This document shows, one piece after another, positions 1 to 11,050 of a DNA stretch of 64,000 bases (the first letter of the stretch is position 1; each line of letters begins with the position of its first letter). The position numbers and the translations under genes were made by a program. Source of the DNA: Tiliqua scincoides (lineage: Eukaryota; Chordata; Lepidosauria; Squamata; Scincidae); NCBI RefSeq assembly GCF_035046505.1, contig NC_089830.1:6190315-6254314 (forward strand), written 5' to 3'. Below the pieces are notes generated by a model. It had not been told where the DNA came from. It did no database searches and saw only the letters and a program-made list of their open reading frames with translations.

Positions 1-103
1 CCATGGCGTTGTAGCCGCCTTGCAGCCGTGGGTCCTTTGCCAGCTTGTTGCAAACCAGTGCCACTTGGTCGTTCACATTCATGAAGAAGCTGTTCTCTAT
101 GTC
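1..103 (-). CDS. PPT1: PPT1 exon 3 (partial): palmitoyl-protein thioesterase 1
   Basis: PPT1 is a lysosomal enzyme that removes thioester-linked fatty acids from cysteines of proteins under degradation. Read on the minus strand, a CCCTAG acceptor at 104-109 is followed by an open frame encoding [20 protein letters not shown] and then [15 protein letters not shown]. This matches the human segment DVENSFFLNVNSQV...LAKDPKLQQGYNAMG almost residue for residue. The exon begins with the Asp codon equivalent to human D79, as in mammals. The window cuts the exon after 103 bases; the human exon is 128. The nucleophile motif GFSQGG should follow directly beyond the left edge, so it cannot be checked here. 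The cysteine in VCNK corresponds to human C96, one half of a disulphide. Confidence 0.95.
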
Positions 104-2028
104 CTAGGGAAGACAAAGAGCTTGAGTCACAGGACGGAACCAAGGGTTGAAACTTAGCTGCAGTCTGGAGGGGCAAATTCCAGACCCTGTCCTTCAAGCC
201 TCATTCTTAGTTTCTTCACACCTCTAGGAAAACATGAAACATCTACAATGTGATTCAAGGGAACGAGGGAAGTTATGGAAGGGGGGCTGGCAACAAGGAG
301 GAAAAGAAAAAAGGCAAAGAAGGGAGAAACCATGTGGTAGAAAATGCAGGTGCTACCTGCTAAGTGTCTCCCCCCCCCCCAAAGGAGTCCAGCACTAGCT
401 TGAGAGTTTTATTACTGTGTTGTATTTTATGAACATTTCATAAGCCACCTTGGGAATTAGCTTTAACATGGGAAAGGTAGGGTATAAATTCTTTAAATAA
501 AATAAATAAATTTCTGAGAAGACCAGGGGAATGGGGGGAGATGTTAGACAGGCTTTTCAGTGGCTGTGAGAAGCGCTTCAGTGTCTCCTATAGCTCTCTC
601 CTCAGCTTCCAGAAGCTTCCATATATATTTGCAAATATATGCCAAATTTAGTGTGCATGGTTTATACAGGTTTCAAAATACAATCTGGGCTTTAGGAAAT
701 CCCTAATTCAGGGCCAGGCAAGAGAAGGACGGGGGGGGGGAGGCAAAATCCCCTGGGCCCACCTCCCAGGGGGCCCAGGCCATGATAAAACAAACTATAC
801 CATACACAACAAGTTCATCACAAAATAAATTTGGGTACCTTGTTCTCAGCCTGTCCAGGGCTGTATTTCTACTATGAATTTAATCCACATTCAATGCTAT
901 TTCCCCACTGCATTTAGGAAGGAGGGGGTAATCAGGCATCTGGTCCCTGGCCCTACGCCAGTTCTCAGCTGTGCTGTTCAGGGCTAGTCATTTGGATTAT
1001 GGACTGAGCCTACTGACTTCTCAGCAGCTGTTTCAAAAAACTGTTTTTCCGCTTTGCCATCTTTTTCTGATTTGGATGTCCAGAAGATTGGAGCAAAAGT
1101 TAGTAGTGGCTGGAGAAGAACTAGGGCCTTGTTCGCCACTGGCAGCCCGCCAGCCTTTCTCCCTGGGGGCAGGAGAAGGAGCTAAACGCCTCCATACTTA
1201 CTTATCTGTGTTGAATTTGTGCCACCACATCATGCCCTTCTGATCTGGAGCGGAAGAGCCACCGTGCTGTTCTAACAGTATATCCACGTGCACAGTTTTA
1301 AGAGCTTAGATACTCTCTGCTCTGTTCCTTACATAGGGAGCTGCCTTCCCTTCGCTCTTCCAGCTCTCTATTCCCCACAGAGAGCAGCTTTCTGAGGATT
1401 CAGATTGGTTCTTTCCCAATCTTCCCTTGCTGGAAGTGCTGACAGGGACTGAACCTGGCACCTCCCGAGTATAAAGCTTCCTCTTCAGGTGCCAGTGTTC
1501 CCAAACCACAGATCACCAATTTTCAACCAGTGTGCTGCAGGAGGGCGAGGGTTGAAACTTGCTGAAAAACCCTTTCGGGTTCTGCGGCTCTGCTTCTAGG
1601 GCAATTGTCTGTAGTCATCAATTCTTTATTCCTCTTCATCTGCTGGCAGAGCCAGTGAAGAAAGATGGACAGACAGTTCATTACTGCAGACAGCTGCCCT
1701 ACAAACACAGCTGCAGAACCTGGAGGAGTCTCCCAGACGTGACATCACAAGAGGGGAGGACCACAGAGTAGACCACAGAGGTCAATGGATCACGATAAGA
1801 AAAGCACAGAAAATCACTGTCATAGATCCTCACATATAGCAGCACCAGCATGAAAGGCTCTGCTTGTTCTCCTGCAAAGTGGGCGATTGATATAGTGTGG
1901 GTGCGGCAGCAGAAGATACAGGAAGTTCAGGAGCAGGGGCCAAGTTCACAAAGCTTTCAACACACAGGATTTAGGGGCTCAGCACCTCCTCACACATGAG
2001 GAGAAGGAAGGGGGGGAAATAACACCAC
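104..2028 (-). other. PPT1: PPT1 intron 2
   Basis: The intron has a GT donor just below 2029 and an AG acceptor at 104-105. It contains an 11-base C run near 370-380, a 10-base G run near 731-740, and around 1520-1640 a fragment of the hAT-like repeat also seen at 2258-2596. I see no other exon in it. Confidence 0.85.
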
Positions 2029-2138
2029 CTCAAAGATGTTGCTCCCAATCTGTAGCGACAGAACGTAGATACCGGGTATCTTCTCCTCCACAATTTTTTT
2101 AATGTAACCCATGCTCACTGGATTGCAGCAGCTGTCAC
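2029..2138 (-). CDS. PPT1: PPT1 exon 2
   Basis: This internal coding exon is on the minus strand. It has an AG acceptor at 2139-2140 and a GT donor at 2027-2028. The frame starts with the last two bases of a glycine codon and reads (G)[19 protein letters not shown] and then [17 protein letters not shown]. Human PPT1 has [37 protein letters not shown] at the same place. The length is exactly 110 bp, equal to human exon 2, and the split glycine codon matches the human intron phase. The vicinal CC corresponds to the human C45-C46 disulphide. Its neighbours are exon 1 (7251-7368) and exon 3 (ends at 103), which gives introns of about 5.1 and 1.9 kb. Confidence 0.97.
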
Positions 2139-2257
2139 CTATTAAAAAAAACACAAGGAGAGAAGATAAAGAACTGGAAAATCAGGACCATGGAGGCAAC
2201 TAAACTGTTGCACTAATGCAACAGACTGCATTTTTAGATAAGTGATTTTTAATATTT

Positions 2258-2596
2258 TTCTTTTCACGGCACACTGACCACGATGGTCTTCTCTATGGCC
2301 TTCACCTCTTGCGATGTCACTTCTGGCTTCTAGGAGATTCTTCTGGGTTCTGCAGCTGTTTCAAGGGCAACTGTCTGTAGGGACGAATTTTCTGTCCAAA
2401 CAGCCGGCAGAGGAAGAGGAACGGACAACTCATTTTCAGCAATTTTCAACCACTGTGCTCCAAACTCCCATGGCACACCTGGAGACCTTTTGTGGCACAC
2501 TGGTTTGAAAGCCACTGCTCATCACAAAATTTCTGGACATAGCCTATGCGGTCACATGTGGCTCAACTTTCACGGCACACCAGTTGAAAATGAGAT
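2258..2596. mobile_element. hAT-like non-autonomous repeat in PPT1 intron 1
   Basis: The segment has inverted, diverged end sequences built around 'cacggcacac' on the left and 'ttcacggcacaccagttgaaaa' type sequence on the right, with 'gtggcacactgg' copies inside. A related fragment occurs at about 1520-1640. The layout resembles degenerate hAT elements that end in 'ttttcaaccagtgtgcc'. No target duplication is clear, so the limits are approximate. Confidence 0.35.
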
Positions 2597-3129
2597 GGGA
2601 TTTAGATTTTAATACTGTTTTGGGTAGTATTTTGAGAGAAACTATATCATATTATGATGAAGATACAATAACTGTGGAGTCCATGCCGGTGGTGTGATTG
2701 TACTGTAGCCACTAACACAACACCTCTCCCACAGTCAGCTGTCACCTTGCCCCAATAACTACAGTTTGTTAATTGGTTAAATAGCTGATCAATCCTTTTT
2801 TTTTATAACTAATTGAGATTTAAATACATCTGTGTTTTTTATCTTACAAAACCTGAGATACTGAAATAAGCATAAAGTACATTGGAAATTAACCCATAGC
2901 CGATTTACTTCATGTGATATAAAACACACAGACCAGTTCACATAAAACAGCCAAACCATAATTTCCCATTACATTAGAACTTGATGAACTACAGTTTGCA
3001 TAAACTAGTCCTTTTTGCCAACCCTGAACTGGAAACCTAGTTCATACAATGATTTATAGCACTGACTCCTGGATTATCTTTTACATTTTTATTTGCTGCT
3101 TCTCAACAAAGAAATTGACAGAGTTTTAC

Positions 3130-3405
3130 AGTTTATTTTTTATGAATTTTTCACATTTTAATACCACCCTTCCCCCAAGGAGCTCAAGGTGATGTGCCTA
3201 GTTTCTTCCCTCCTTCTGTCCTCACAGTTCCTTCCCTCCTCTTGTCCTCACAAAAACCCGGTGAGGTAGGTCCTTGTATAGGTGAGACTGAGAGTGACTG
3301 GTCCAAGGTCACCCAGGAAGCTTTGTGGCTGAGTGGGGATTTAAACCTGGATCTTCCAGGTCTAAGTTCAGCTCCCAAACCACAACACCATCCATACATC
3401 ACGAG
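3130..3405 (-). mobile_element. MIR-like tRNA-derived SINE
   Basis: The plus strand carries the block 'cccaaggagctcaaggtgatgtgcc', then 'cctcacaaaaacccggtgaggtaggt', 'ccaaggtcacccaggaagc' and 'ggatttaaacctggatcttcc'. Read on the minus strand, the last block is the tRNA head with a degenerate B box (GGTTTAAATCC). The same SINE family recurs near 10.6, 10.9, 18.9, 32.1 and 51.3 kb. It lies inside PPT1 intron 1. Confidence 0.75.
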
Positions 3406-4757
3406 TTTATAAAGCAAAAGAAATGAGAAGGTTCCCTGTCCTGAAAGGGTTCACAACTGAAATAAAGGCAGATCACTGGAAGAAGCAGGGGATGAAGAAG
3501 GACAACTGCTACAAGACTCTCAGCCATTTTTGCAGCACCACTGCTCTGCTCCTGGACGTTTCAACAAAAGCACCTGCTTGAGGGTACTGTATGTGAAAGC
3601 TGCATCCAAAGTGGAGAAGAGAGAAAAACGGGCATTTTTCTTCACACACAGCCCCCAAAAGAAAAACTGCATTCAGATTGCCTTGCACAATGGTTGTAGG
3701 TTTGACCAAGGCTCAGAAAGTCACCCAACTCCACCTTCTACCCTTGTTAATGCTAAACTCGTGACATGAATTCCCACCGTGAGCTAAAAAGCATTTGAGC
3801 CAGCAGAGAATTTATATCTTCAGAGACAGAAATTATTCTCCCCAAGTCCCTGGACTGAGCTTTTGCTAAGGGGAGGGACCTGGGGAGCTCTCCTGAGAAG
3901 TGGTAGGTCAAGCTGGAGACTATAGAGAAGACAGAAGCTCTAGGACCTTGGTCCTTTGGTTATCCATAGGGGATCCCCTATAAAATACCAATGAAATTTG
4001 TGCGGGGGGAGGGGACACAACACTGTGCCAAAATTACTTACCTGGGGGCAGCACCTGGCCCTCCAGAGCTGGCACATGGTTTCCCTGCACCATAGAACAC
4101 CTCCAAATGCAGCAGGAAGTAGCTAGTGCCAACCTTCCGGTCACACCCAGAAGGTCCTCTGAGGCCCTCCAGCCACGGATATTCAAATCCATGGATAAGA
4201 AGGGCCCACTGCATCATCTTCCCCAGCGAACTCGCTTTCTACTCACTGGGCCATTAATGAGGCTGACTGAGGCAGCCACTGAGGCAGGCGGGGGGGAGGG
4301 AGACTGGAAGGGAGACTTGCTGCTCACCTCCACTGCTCCTTCCATTCCCTGGACTCCAAAAGGAAGGAAGGAATAGAACAGAGGAGGAAAAGTGGAGGAG
4401 AGAGTGTTTCAAAGAAGTCTCAGACGTTCTAGCCCACCACTCTCCTCTCCTCTGCTCCATTCCCCTTTTCCTTTTCACGCTTATGGAGGGGGTAGCATTT
4501 GGCTCACTGAAGCAGGCACTAGGAGCTCTTCAGCCATCTCTGCCCATTCACTCGCCTTTATACTTTCCACTCCCAGTTGCACAAAGAAGGTGCGCTTCTC
4601 CATAAAATTCCACTTTATTAAAAAAAATTGATAAAAGCAACTGGTGACTAATTAGTGAAAGATCCCAACTCGTGCCAAAACTGCCATGGGGAATACAGGG
4701 CGTGTTCCCCAAAACTGGAAACTCAGCACATGTTAACTGGCAGTTGTCTTTCCTTCT

Positions 4758-5161
4758 ACAGTGGTTTGGAGTGGGAGTGAGCAACTAAGGTGGAAAGACG
4801 GGATCCACATGCTCTCTCCCACTCTCTGTTTTTTAAAGTTTCCCATGCATACCAGTTTAGTTAGCCATTGATGGGGTAATTCAGGTCCAAATGATAGTGA
4901 CAACATTAGGCTAGAAAATATTTTTCTAAGCTCAGCATCTAGTTTAAAAGGAGACTGAGCAGTAAAGGGTCACCACCCCACACAGATTCCCAGCACACCT
5001 TTAAGCCACAGTGGTTTGGAGTAGGAGTGAGCAACTAAGATGGAAAGACAGGTTCCACATGCTCTCTCCCACTCTCTGTTTTTCAAAGCTTTCCGTGCTT
5101 ACCAGTTTAGCTAGCCAATGATGGGTCAATTCAGACCCAAATGATAATGTCTAGGCTAGAA
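4758..5161. repeat. Direct duplication, period about 250 bp
   Basis: The segment at 4758-4916 is repeated in the same orientation at 5008-5161 with moderate divergence. Both copies share the order 'acagtggtttggagt', 'gagtgagcaactaag', 'ccacatgctctctcccactc', 'accagtttag' and 'ccaaatgata'. The duplication lies within PPT1 intron 1 and has no coding potential. Confidence 0.85.
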
Positions 5162-5560
5162 CTGAGTGCTGGTCCTTCCAGTCACATGGCTATTGTGGGT
5201 GGGCTAGTGGCACCCCCTTCATTCCTTAGCTTTATTTTATTACATCCATATCTTGTCTTCCTCCTGTCATGAAACTCAAGGCAAAGGACACAACAGAAAG
5301 TGAGTGCACATCAGAGTCCTACTGCAAGGGCTGAAGGGGCAAGAGAAGCAGTAGGGATGGCAGCATATAGCCTGGAAACTTTTATTACTGTTATTTTTTT
5401 ACAGCTACGTGAGCAGCATTGAAGTGGCACAACTAAGAGTGCTTAGCTTCAAGAGCAATAAAAATGTCTAATTAGAGACCTCACTCTGACTTGCTGAGGA
5501 AATTAAATTACAGTCGTTCAGTTACCTAGAGCCCAGAAATGCGGTCCCTGCGTACTCCAA

Positions 5561-5622
5561 GATGTCTTGATTGCTCAAAATAAGGGACATCAAGGGATGT
5601 CTTGATTGCTCAAAATAAGGGA
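5561..5622. repeat. Perfect 27-bp tandem repeat, period 35 bp
   Basis: The 27 bases at 5561-5587 are repeated exactly at 5596-5622 (they begin 'gatgtcttgattgctc'). This is a small tandem duplication in PPT1 intron 1. Confidence 0.9.
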
Positions 5623-6446
5623 ATGTACCTCAAAACATTAAGAACCCAGAAAGCTGAAGTTTGCACGGTATAGTCCTAAGAAAAGTCTGGAAATGGGACA
5701 TTTTACATTTTTACAAACAGTCAAAGCTTGGGGGATGACTTTTTATCCAATCAAACAAAGCCAACTCCAAGTTTGATTGTTTTTTAAGACCTGTATTTGG
5801 AGGAAGGGGCTAGATGTTAGGTGGTTCAAAGCTGGTTATGCCACCGTTCCCATGAGTGTTATTAAATGGCTCCACATCAACCTGGAGGGAGGGAGTGCCA
5901 CAGGTCTCCATCTTGGCCCTCTGCTGTTCAGTAATTTTTAAAAATGAGTAGGAAAGGGGACAAGGGTCAAGGGTAGGCTCCTTGCTCAAGTGCACCATTT
6001 TGAGCCAAATAGATCACACCTAGTCAGAAAATAAGAGGTTCAAGAGTATCTTTATGGTAATGGAGATAGCAATAATGGCAGGGTCATACCCAAATCAGCA
6101 TGAAAACAGAAAGCTGAATGCAGGATCCTTATACTTTACAGTGACATTGACACACATCCAATGTACATCAAACATACATCAAACCTGCAACACTCTAAGA
6201 CTGACAGAATGATGTTAATGTTTAAGCCCTTTCAAAACTTCTCTGTTCTGGTACTCCCAGTTTTAAGAGTGTATTTACATTTTTCTTGCACCTCTGGATA
6301 CAAGGTCTTGCAAGAGGTTAAACCAAACTGCAATATCTCATAAGTTAAAGTCACAGCCTGTCTATGAGTTCTCTTTGACACAAGAACATAAGAAGAGAGA
6401 GCAGGTGGGACAAAAAGGCATGTGGTGGGGAAAAGCACAGCTGCAC

Positions 6447-7040
6447 ATAAAAACATAAGAAGAGCCCTGCTGGATCAGGCCAAAGGCCCAACTAGGTCCA
6501 GCTAGTTGTACCTCACACTGTATCTCACAGTGGCCCACTAGTTGCCCCAGGGAGCACACAAGACTACAAGAGACCTGCGTCCTGGTGCCACTCCTTTGCA
6601 CCTGGCATTCTGAGGTAGCCAGGAGGTTGCACATACTCATCATGGCTTGTAACCAGTGATGAACTTTTCCTCCAGAAATTTATCCAATCTCCTTTTAAAG
6701 GCATCTAGGCCAGGTGCCATCACCACATCCTGTAGCAAGGAGTTCCACAGACTAATCACACACTGGGTAATGAGATATGTTCATTCCCCCAACACTCCAT
6801 TTTAGTGGCTGTCCCCTGGTTCTGGTGTGGTGCGAGAGGGAAAAGAGCATCCCTCTAGACACATTTCCGTACCCATCAAGGCTTGTAACTGGTGATAGAC
6901 TTTTCCTCCAGAAATCTGTCCAAACCCCTTCAATGGCCAGACACCACCACTGCATCCAGTGGCAAGGAGTTCCACAGACCAATCCTGTTTTAAAGCATCT
7001 CCACATCCTGTGACAAGGAGTTCCACAGACTAGGGAAAGG
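6447..7040 (-). mobile_element. CR1-superfamily LINE 3' end, rearranged
   Basis: The 3' terminal tail of a LINE begins at the left with 'aaacataagaagagccctgctggatcaggcc' type sequence. It continues into the codons for the C-terminal motif of ORF2 (Phe-Leu-Glu-Glu-Lys on the minus strand). The segment after about 6880 repeats 'cttttcctccagaaat' and 'ggcaaggagttccacaga' a second and third time, so two or three partial copies are joined. It lies in PPT1 intron 1, 210 bp from exon 1. Confidence 0.8.
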
Positions 7041-7250
7041 GTTTTTTCTCTGCCATTGCCCATGAACAACTCTTGAGTTGGGGGAGGAAAGGGGAGAGTC
7101 TTAGGAACCAAAATCAGGAAGCCAGGACTATTGGGGGGGGGAACACCCCATGTCTACAGCAGCAGCAATACCAATTTATTTTAAAACCCTCAGCCTCTCA
7201 CCCCCAAAGGTGGGGAAAGGCACCAGAAACCCACCCCTGCACCCACTCAC

Positions 7251-7368
7251 CCATGCCATGCCAAATAACCAGTGGCACTGGGGCCAGCTCCACACAGCTC
7301 CCTGGACTCAGCAGGCAACATCCACTCAGCAGCAGCAGTGCAGCTCCACCAAACCTGGCCGACACCAT
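7251..7368 (-). CDS. PPT1: PPT1 exon 1 (start codon, signal peptide)
   Basis: The minus-strand coding exon starts at ATG 7368-7366 and ends at 7251 with the donor G|GTGAGT. It encodes MVSARFGGAALLLLSGCCLL and then SPGSCVELAPVPLVIWHGMG, where the last glycine codon is completed by exon 2. The N-terminus has a basic residue and a hydrophobic core (GGAALLLLSGCCLL), as expected for an ER signal peptide. PLVIWHGMG is identical to the start of the mature human alpha/beta-hydrolase fold. The coding length of 118 bases leaves the same phase as human (124). An in-frame upstream ATG exists, but this start is preferred: it has A at -3 and G at +4, and it places the signal peptide at the very N-terminus. 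Confidence 0.95.
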
Positions 7369-7470
7369 CTTGGACTGCTCATATGACACAAGCCTGGCAG
7401 AGGTGTCAGGTGACAAAGAGAGCCCAACCCCTGCCTTCTGGAAAGAAGAAATTTTTTTCAAAGTCTCAAA
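7369..7470 (-). promoter_or_regulatory. PPT1: PPT1 5' UTR / proximal promoter
   Basis: This is the sequence immediately upstream of the PPT1 ATG. It contains GTCAGGTGAC at 7405-7414, one base away on either strand from the palindromic CLEAR/E-box GTCACGTGAC bound by TFEB-family factors at lysosomal genes. PPT1 is a lysosomal gene, so the site is plausible, but the central CG is lost. No TATA box is evident, and the transcription start cannot be placed. Confidence 0.4.
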
Positions 7471-7490
7471 GAACTCTGGGAATTGTAGTT
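7471..7490 (-). promoter_or_regulatory. ZNF143-type (SBS) promoter motif
   Basis: The minus strand reads AACTACAATTCCCAGAGTTC. This fits the core of the ZNF143/THAP11 site, ACTACAATTCCCAGAATGC, which is common in vertebrate housekeeping promoters near the start site. It lies about 103-122 bp upstream of the PPT1 ATG. The same core occurs at 56210-56228 away from any gene, so sequence alone is not proof of function. Confidence 0.55.
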
Positions 7491-7591
7491 TTGAGAATGG
7501 TTCCCACTAGTCTTCCCCCTCCACACTTCCTGTTCCTTTTGGAAGCAGGGGGAGGGAGGGGAGAGGTGTGCTAGCAGGTGCTATGGCAATG

Positions 7592-7674
7592 TTAAAACCC
7601 ATTTCTGCCCAGCCCACAGATGTACACATTTGGTCCCTGTTGCGTATATGCAATGTTGGGCAGAAATGGCTTAA
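7592..7674. mobile_element. piggyBac-like MITE flanked by TTAA
   Basis: TTAA at 7592-7595 and 7671-7674 bracket a 75-bp unit whose ends are inverted repeats (cccatttctgccca / tgggcagaaatgg). A second copy at 40859-40928 shares the ends and the internal 'gatccctgttgcgtatatgca' type sequence. TTAA flanks are the hallmark of piggyBac insertion. The unit abuts the hAT element that starts at 7675. Confidence 0.6.
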
Positions 7675-8049
7675 AGTCTCAAACTTTTTAGCACCATGAC
7701 CCACTTTTTAGAATGAAAATCTGTCGGGACCCACCAGAAGGGATGTCATTAACCTTGAAATGATGTCATGGCCAGAAGTGACATCATCAAGCAGGAAAAT
7801 TTTTAACACTCCTAGAATGCAATCCTATCCACACTTACCCATTTAACTCCCATTTACTACCATTGTTAAAAGAATATATAAAGTAGCCTGTTAAAAATAT
7901 AGATCTGTAACATTTCGCCAAATCCAGTCACATACCATGGGAGCACCAAGTTGAATATAATAAAAATAAAATATTGAAATGTATGGTGACCCATCTGAAA
8001 TTGGCTCGTGACCAACTTAATGGGTTGACCCTCAGTTTGAAAAACGCTG
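7675..8049 (-). mobile_element. hAT non-autonomous element, family A (Charlie-like ends)
   Basis: The element starts with a diverged 'tctcaaactttttagcacc' end and closes with 'cagtttgaaaaacgctg'. It carries the family's internal blocks: the 'ctttttagaatgaaaatctg' block, a paired 'gatgtcat' motif, and 'atcctatccacacttaccc'. It is degenerate; the following bases 'gtttaaga' may be the target duplication. Confidence 0.7.
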
Positions 8050-8278
8050 GTTTAAGACAATGTCATCATTTTATATGGACAATGAGGCTGTTCCGGGAAC
8101 ATGGAGAATGAGAGGGCTGAACATGGCCCAACAACCATGCAAAGCAGCAGAACACAAGTGAAGCTCAGGCCACAGCAATAAAGTGTTGTGTTTTGATGGC
8201 AGGAGGTAGCTCTGATAGCTCTGCATCAGCAAGCACTGGGGAGGCAGCAAGTAGAACTGCCTCAGTTGTGTTTGGTGG

Positions 8279-9249
8279 TGTCGTAAACCTAGGGGGGTTT
8301 GGGGTGCTCAGAGTTCTTGGTTCTTGAACCCTAAAGCCCTCAAGGCCCCCCTGTTCAGTAGTACTGCCACCACCCTGTACGTGCCAGTGCCTCAGTCCAG
8401 GGACACTGAGACCCTCTAGGTTTAATTCTATCCCTTGCAGGCATGGAGCTCTTTCTCCAATTAAGCTTCAGTGCTCAAGTTACTAGACCTCAATGAGCAC
8501 TTGGTAGCTTGCTGAACAGCTAGGAAGGATTCTGGACCTTTGTCCCCAACAGACAATGAAACAGCTTAGTAAAAGATATTTTAGTTTATTAAGTACATAA
8601 GGTTACACACACTACAATAAGGCAGCAAATGCTAGAGGCATAAATATCTAGGAAACATATCAGCAATAAAATAATAAAGCTAGATGGCTACCTCTATTAA
8701 TCCCTATCTCTCACCTGGGTCAGTTACTCTTGTAGATCTCTTAGCTCCAGGGCTACCTACGGGGCCAGGTGCCCATGATGGACAATGGAGCTCCAAGCGT
8801 GCAGGATGTTGCACTCAAAGACTCTGTCCTAGAAGGAACCTCCCACACACCCCCTGGGCACTCATTATTAATCTTCTTATGCTAATAGTACTGCGGTGAC
8901 TTCATACTTATTTAGACTGTCCAGTCAGAACTCTCGAGGACAGAACCTTCTTGAAGTTGGCCTTGTTGCTAACTCCTCCTAGTTCTTACCCCTCCCAACT
9001 GGAGATCCATAGCTGCGCTCCATCACACTTGATCAGGGCTTCTCTGTCTGCTAAGGTGCTAAACATTCCAATGGGTTGTAATTCTTGTTATCTGTCCTTC
9101 CTGGCCAGCAAAGGAGAGACAACAAATCGTTTTGTTTATTTACTCACATTCCTGCAGCTGGGAACTGCTGGCAACTTCTCCATTACTTGGCTTAGTTCGG
9201 TTCAGGCTTCTACTGCCAACCTAGGCCTAACATGTACTTATTCATGACA
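8279..9249. mobile_element. Probable solo LTR (old LTR retroelement)
   Basis: The 971-bp unit begins TGTCGT and ends ATGACA, near-perfect TG...CA inverted termini. It is flanked by ggtgg (8274-8278) and ggcgg (9250-9254), a likely 5-bp target duplication. No internal retroviral genes are next to it, so it would be a solo LTR. Family and orientation are unclear, and it has no second copy in the window. The call rests only on the ends and the flanks. Confidence 0.45.
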
Positions 9250-10585
9250 GGCGGCAATCGTGGAAATTTTCCAATGAAAAAGGCAGGGCACCTGCATCGG
9301 CAAACACTGGAGAGGCAGCAGGCAGAATTGCCTCAGATTTCTGAATGAGATACAGAGGAAAAGAGCAGGGCACCTGTGTAAGCCACCCAGCTCTGCTCAA
9401 AGCACAAGGGGAGGCAGTTATTGAACTGCCTTAGGGGGCATGTCACTGAGCACCCTGGGCATTCCTCATTCATTAAGAGACATTTCAGAAATCAGCTGCT
9501 GAAAATGCTCCCCCCCCCCCCATTCTCTTATATGGCCTTCCTCATCCTGAGGCCTTCTGAATTGGCCTAATAAAGAATCTGTCTGCAAAAAACACTACTT
9601 CAGGGGTTAGTATTAGGGTTAGAGTCACCCAGTGCTGGGCAATGGGAGGGCAGCGACAGGGGTGGGCAGAATGGGGGTAGAGAGGGAGGCAAAACAAGGT
9701 GGGGAAGAGTAGTGATGGCCAGAAAAGTCTCTGAAGTCACCAGACTTCCTGATGTGGACCCTAGATCTACTTGCTGGGTACAGCCTCCTGGTCAGCCATA
9801 CACCGCCGTTTTGCTCCCGCTGTCTGGAATGGCTTTGAAGGGGAGGGGGAGAGGCCCCTTGCGCACTGTGGTGAGGTTCCCTGAAAAACTTAGTTGCTTT
9901 GCACCCCCTCTAGCTATGCCACTGCAGCAACCCCACCTGCCCATGGAGTTACTATTGTTAAGAATATTTATTTAGCTCTTCTGGATTTCTTGGAGAAAAT
10001 GAAAAGTTGTGATGTCCGGCGCTAGATGATTTGCAGGTTGAGCGAGCTCACCGGCCCTGACTGCTTCCATTTTGCAGACTGCCAGTAAGCTACGAAAGTA
10101 GTTCAGGAGCATTTCGAACGGCTCCACACTGAGATAGAGAATGACAGCAGTGGAGACAGACGTAACAATATCCAGAAGACGACATTACCAGCAGCCCTCT
10201 GGTCCCAGAGCAATGCAACTTTTTGCTGAGTCTGAACAAAGGTTCTCAGTAGGACCTGAGAGAAGCATAAGGCTTCTTACGTCAGTGGGAGTGAGGCCTG
10301 GTCTGGAAAAGAGCCTGCTGCTGTTTCCTGTTTCATTCACAAGAGGGCAGTCTGCTCTCAGCAAAAAGGAAAAACTCCTGGCTGCTTTTCCAGTCCAGGG
10401 ATTCCGTCTGCTTCTCCTGTAGACATTTGGGAAGAATCAGCACTGAATCCTAAGCAGGCAGCCCCCCCCCCAGTCATTCTTCTCATTCTTCACTCACCTC
10501 TTCATTGTCCACTCCACCCCGAGAGGCCTCGTCTCCAAAATACATGACAGTCAGTCTCAAAATCCACTTTGCAAACTGACAATAA
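9250..10585. other. No recognised gene; hAT-like end near 9930
   Basis: A degenerate hAT-type end ('cccctctagctatgccactg') lies at about 9904-9923, preceded by GC-rich sequence similar to 38060-38218. The stretch near 9285-9345 and 9380-9440 repeats a 'gaggcagc...gaactgcct' block also seen at 8215-8275. A minus-strand open frame near 10000-10190 was inspected and matches nothing I know. Confidence 0.5.
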
Positions 10586-10589
10586 TTCT

Positions 10590-10712
10590 TTTTTCTTTAT
10601 TTTTCGCATTTTTTTCCTACCATGCTGTACTCACAACAACCCTGTGAGGTAGGCAAGGATGAGAGATGGTGACTGGCCCAAGGACACCCAGGAAGCTTCT
10701 GGAAGCTCCTGC
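10590..10712 (-). mobile_element. MIR-like tRNA-derived SINE (partial)
   Basis: The plus strand has 'tcacaacaaccctgtgaggtaggc', 'tgactggcccaaggacaccc' and 'aggaagcttc', the central and 3' blocks of the family at 3130. The tRNA head is missing. Confidence 0.65.
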
Positions 10713-10855
10713 TGGTCCCGTAGCTAAGAATTATCCTTTCCAACTGAAATACAGATTGTCTAGCTCAGGATCCCGGACTGGTAGTGACTGGTGGTGACTC
10801 TTTGGGGTTTCCAGCCAGGGAAGGACACTCGGGTGAGGCATATATACTTATCATT

Positions 10856-11050
10856 ATTTTATTTTTCCCATTTTTTTGCCACCCTTCCTCCAAGGAGCTC
10901 AGGGTAAAGTGCCTAGTTCCTCCCTTCTTTGGTCCTCACAACAACCCTGTTTGGTGGGATGGGCTGAGAGAGAGTGGCTGGCCCTAGGTCACCCAGGAAG
11001 CTTTGTGGCTGAGTGGGGATTTGAACCTGGATCTTCCACATCTCCCGAAC
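10856..11050 (-). mobile_element. MIR-like tRNA-derived SINE
   Basis: A nearly complete copy. On the plus strand the order is 'ccacccttcctccaaggagc', 'cctcacaacaaccctg', 'aggtcacccaggaagctttg' and 'gggatttgaacctggatctt'. The minus strand of the last block gives a good tRNA B box (GGTTCAAATCC). Confidence 0.8.

Noticed and set aside
3184-3412. Short open frames on both strands as small genes
   Set aside because: They fall entirely inside a MIR-like SINE.
7369-7461. Upstream in-frame ATG of PPT1 (31 extra residues)
   Set aside because: The extension is not hydrophobic and would bury the signal peptide. The ATG at 7368 has the better context and fits the family length.
10000-10190. Possible minus-strand exon, compared by eye with RLF, the expected neighbour of PPT1
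   Set aside because: The translation does not match the N-terminal part of RLF or ZNF292 as I recall them, and the flanking splice sites are weak.
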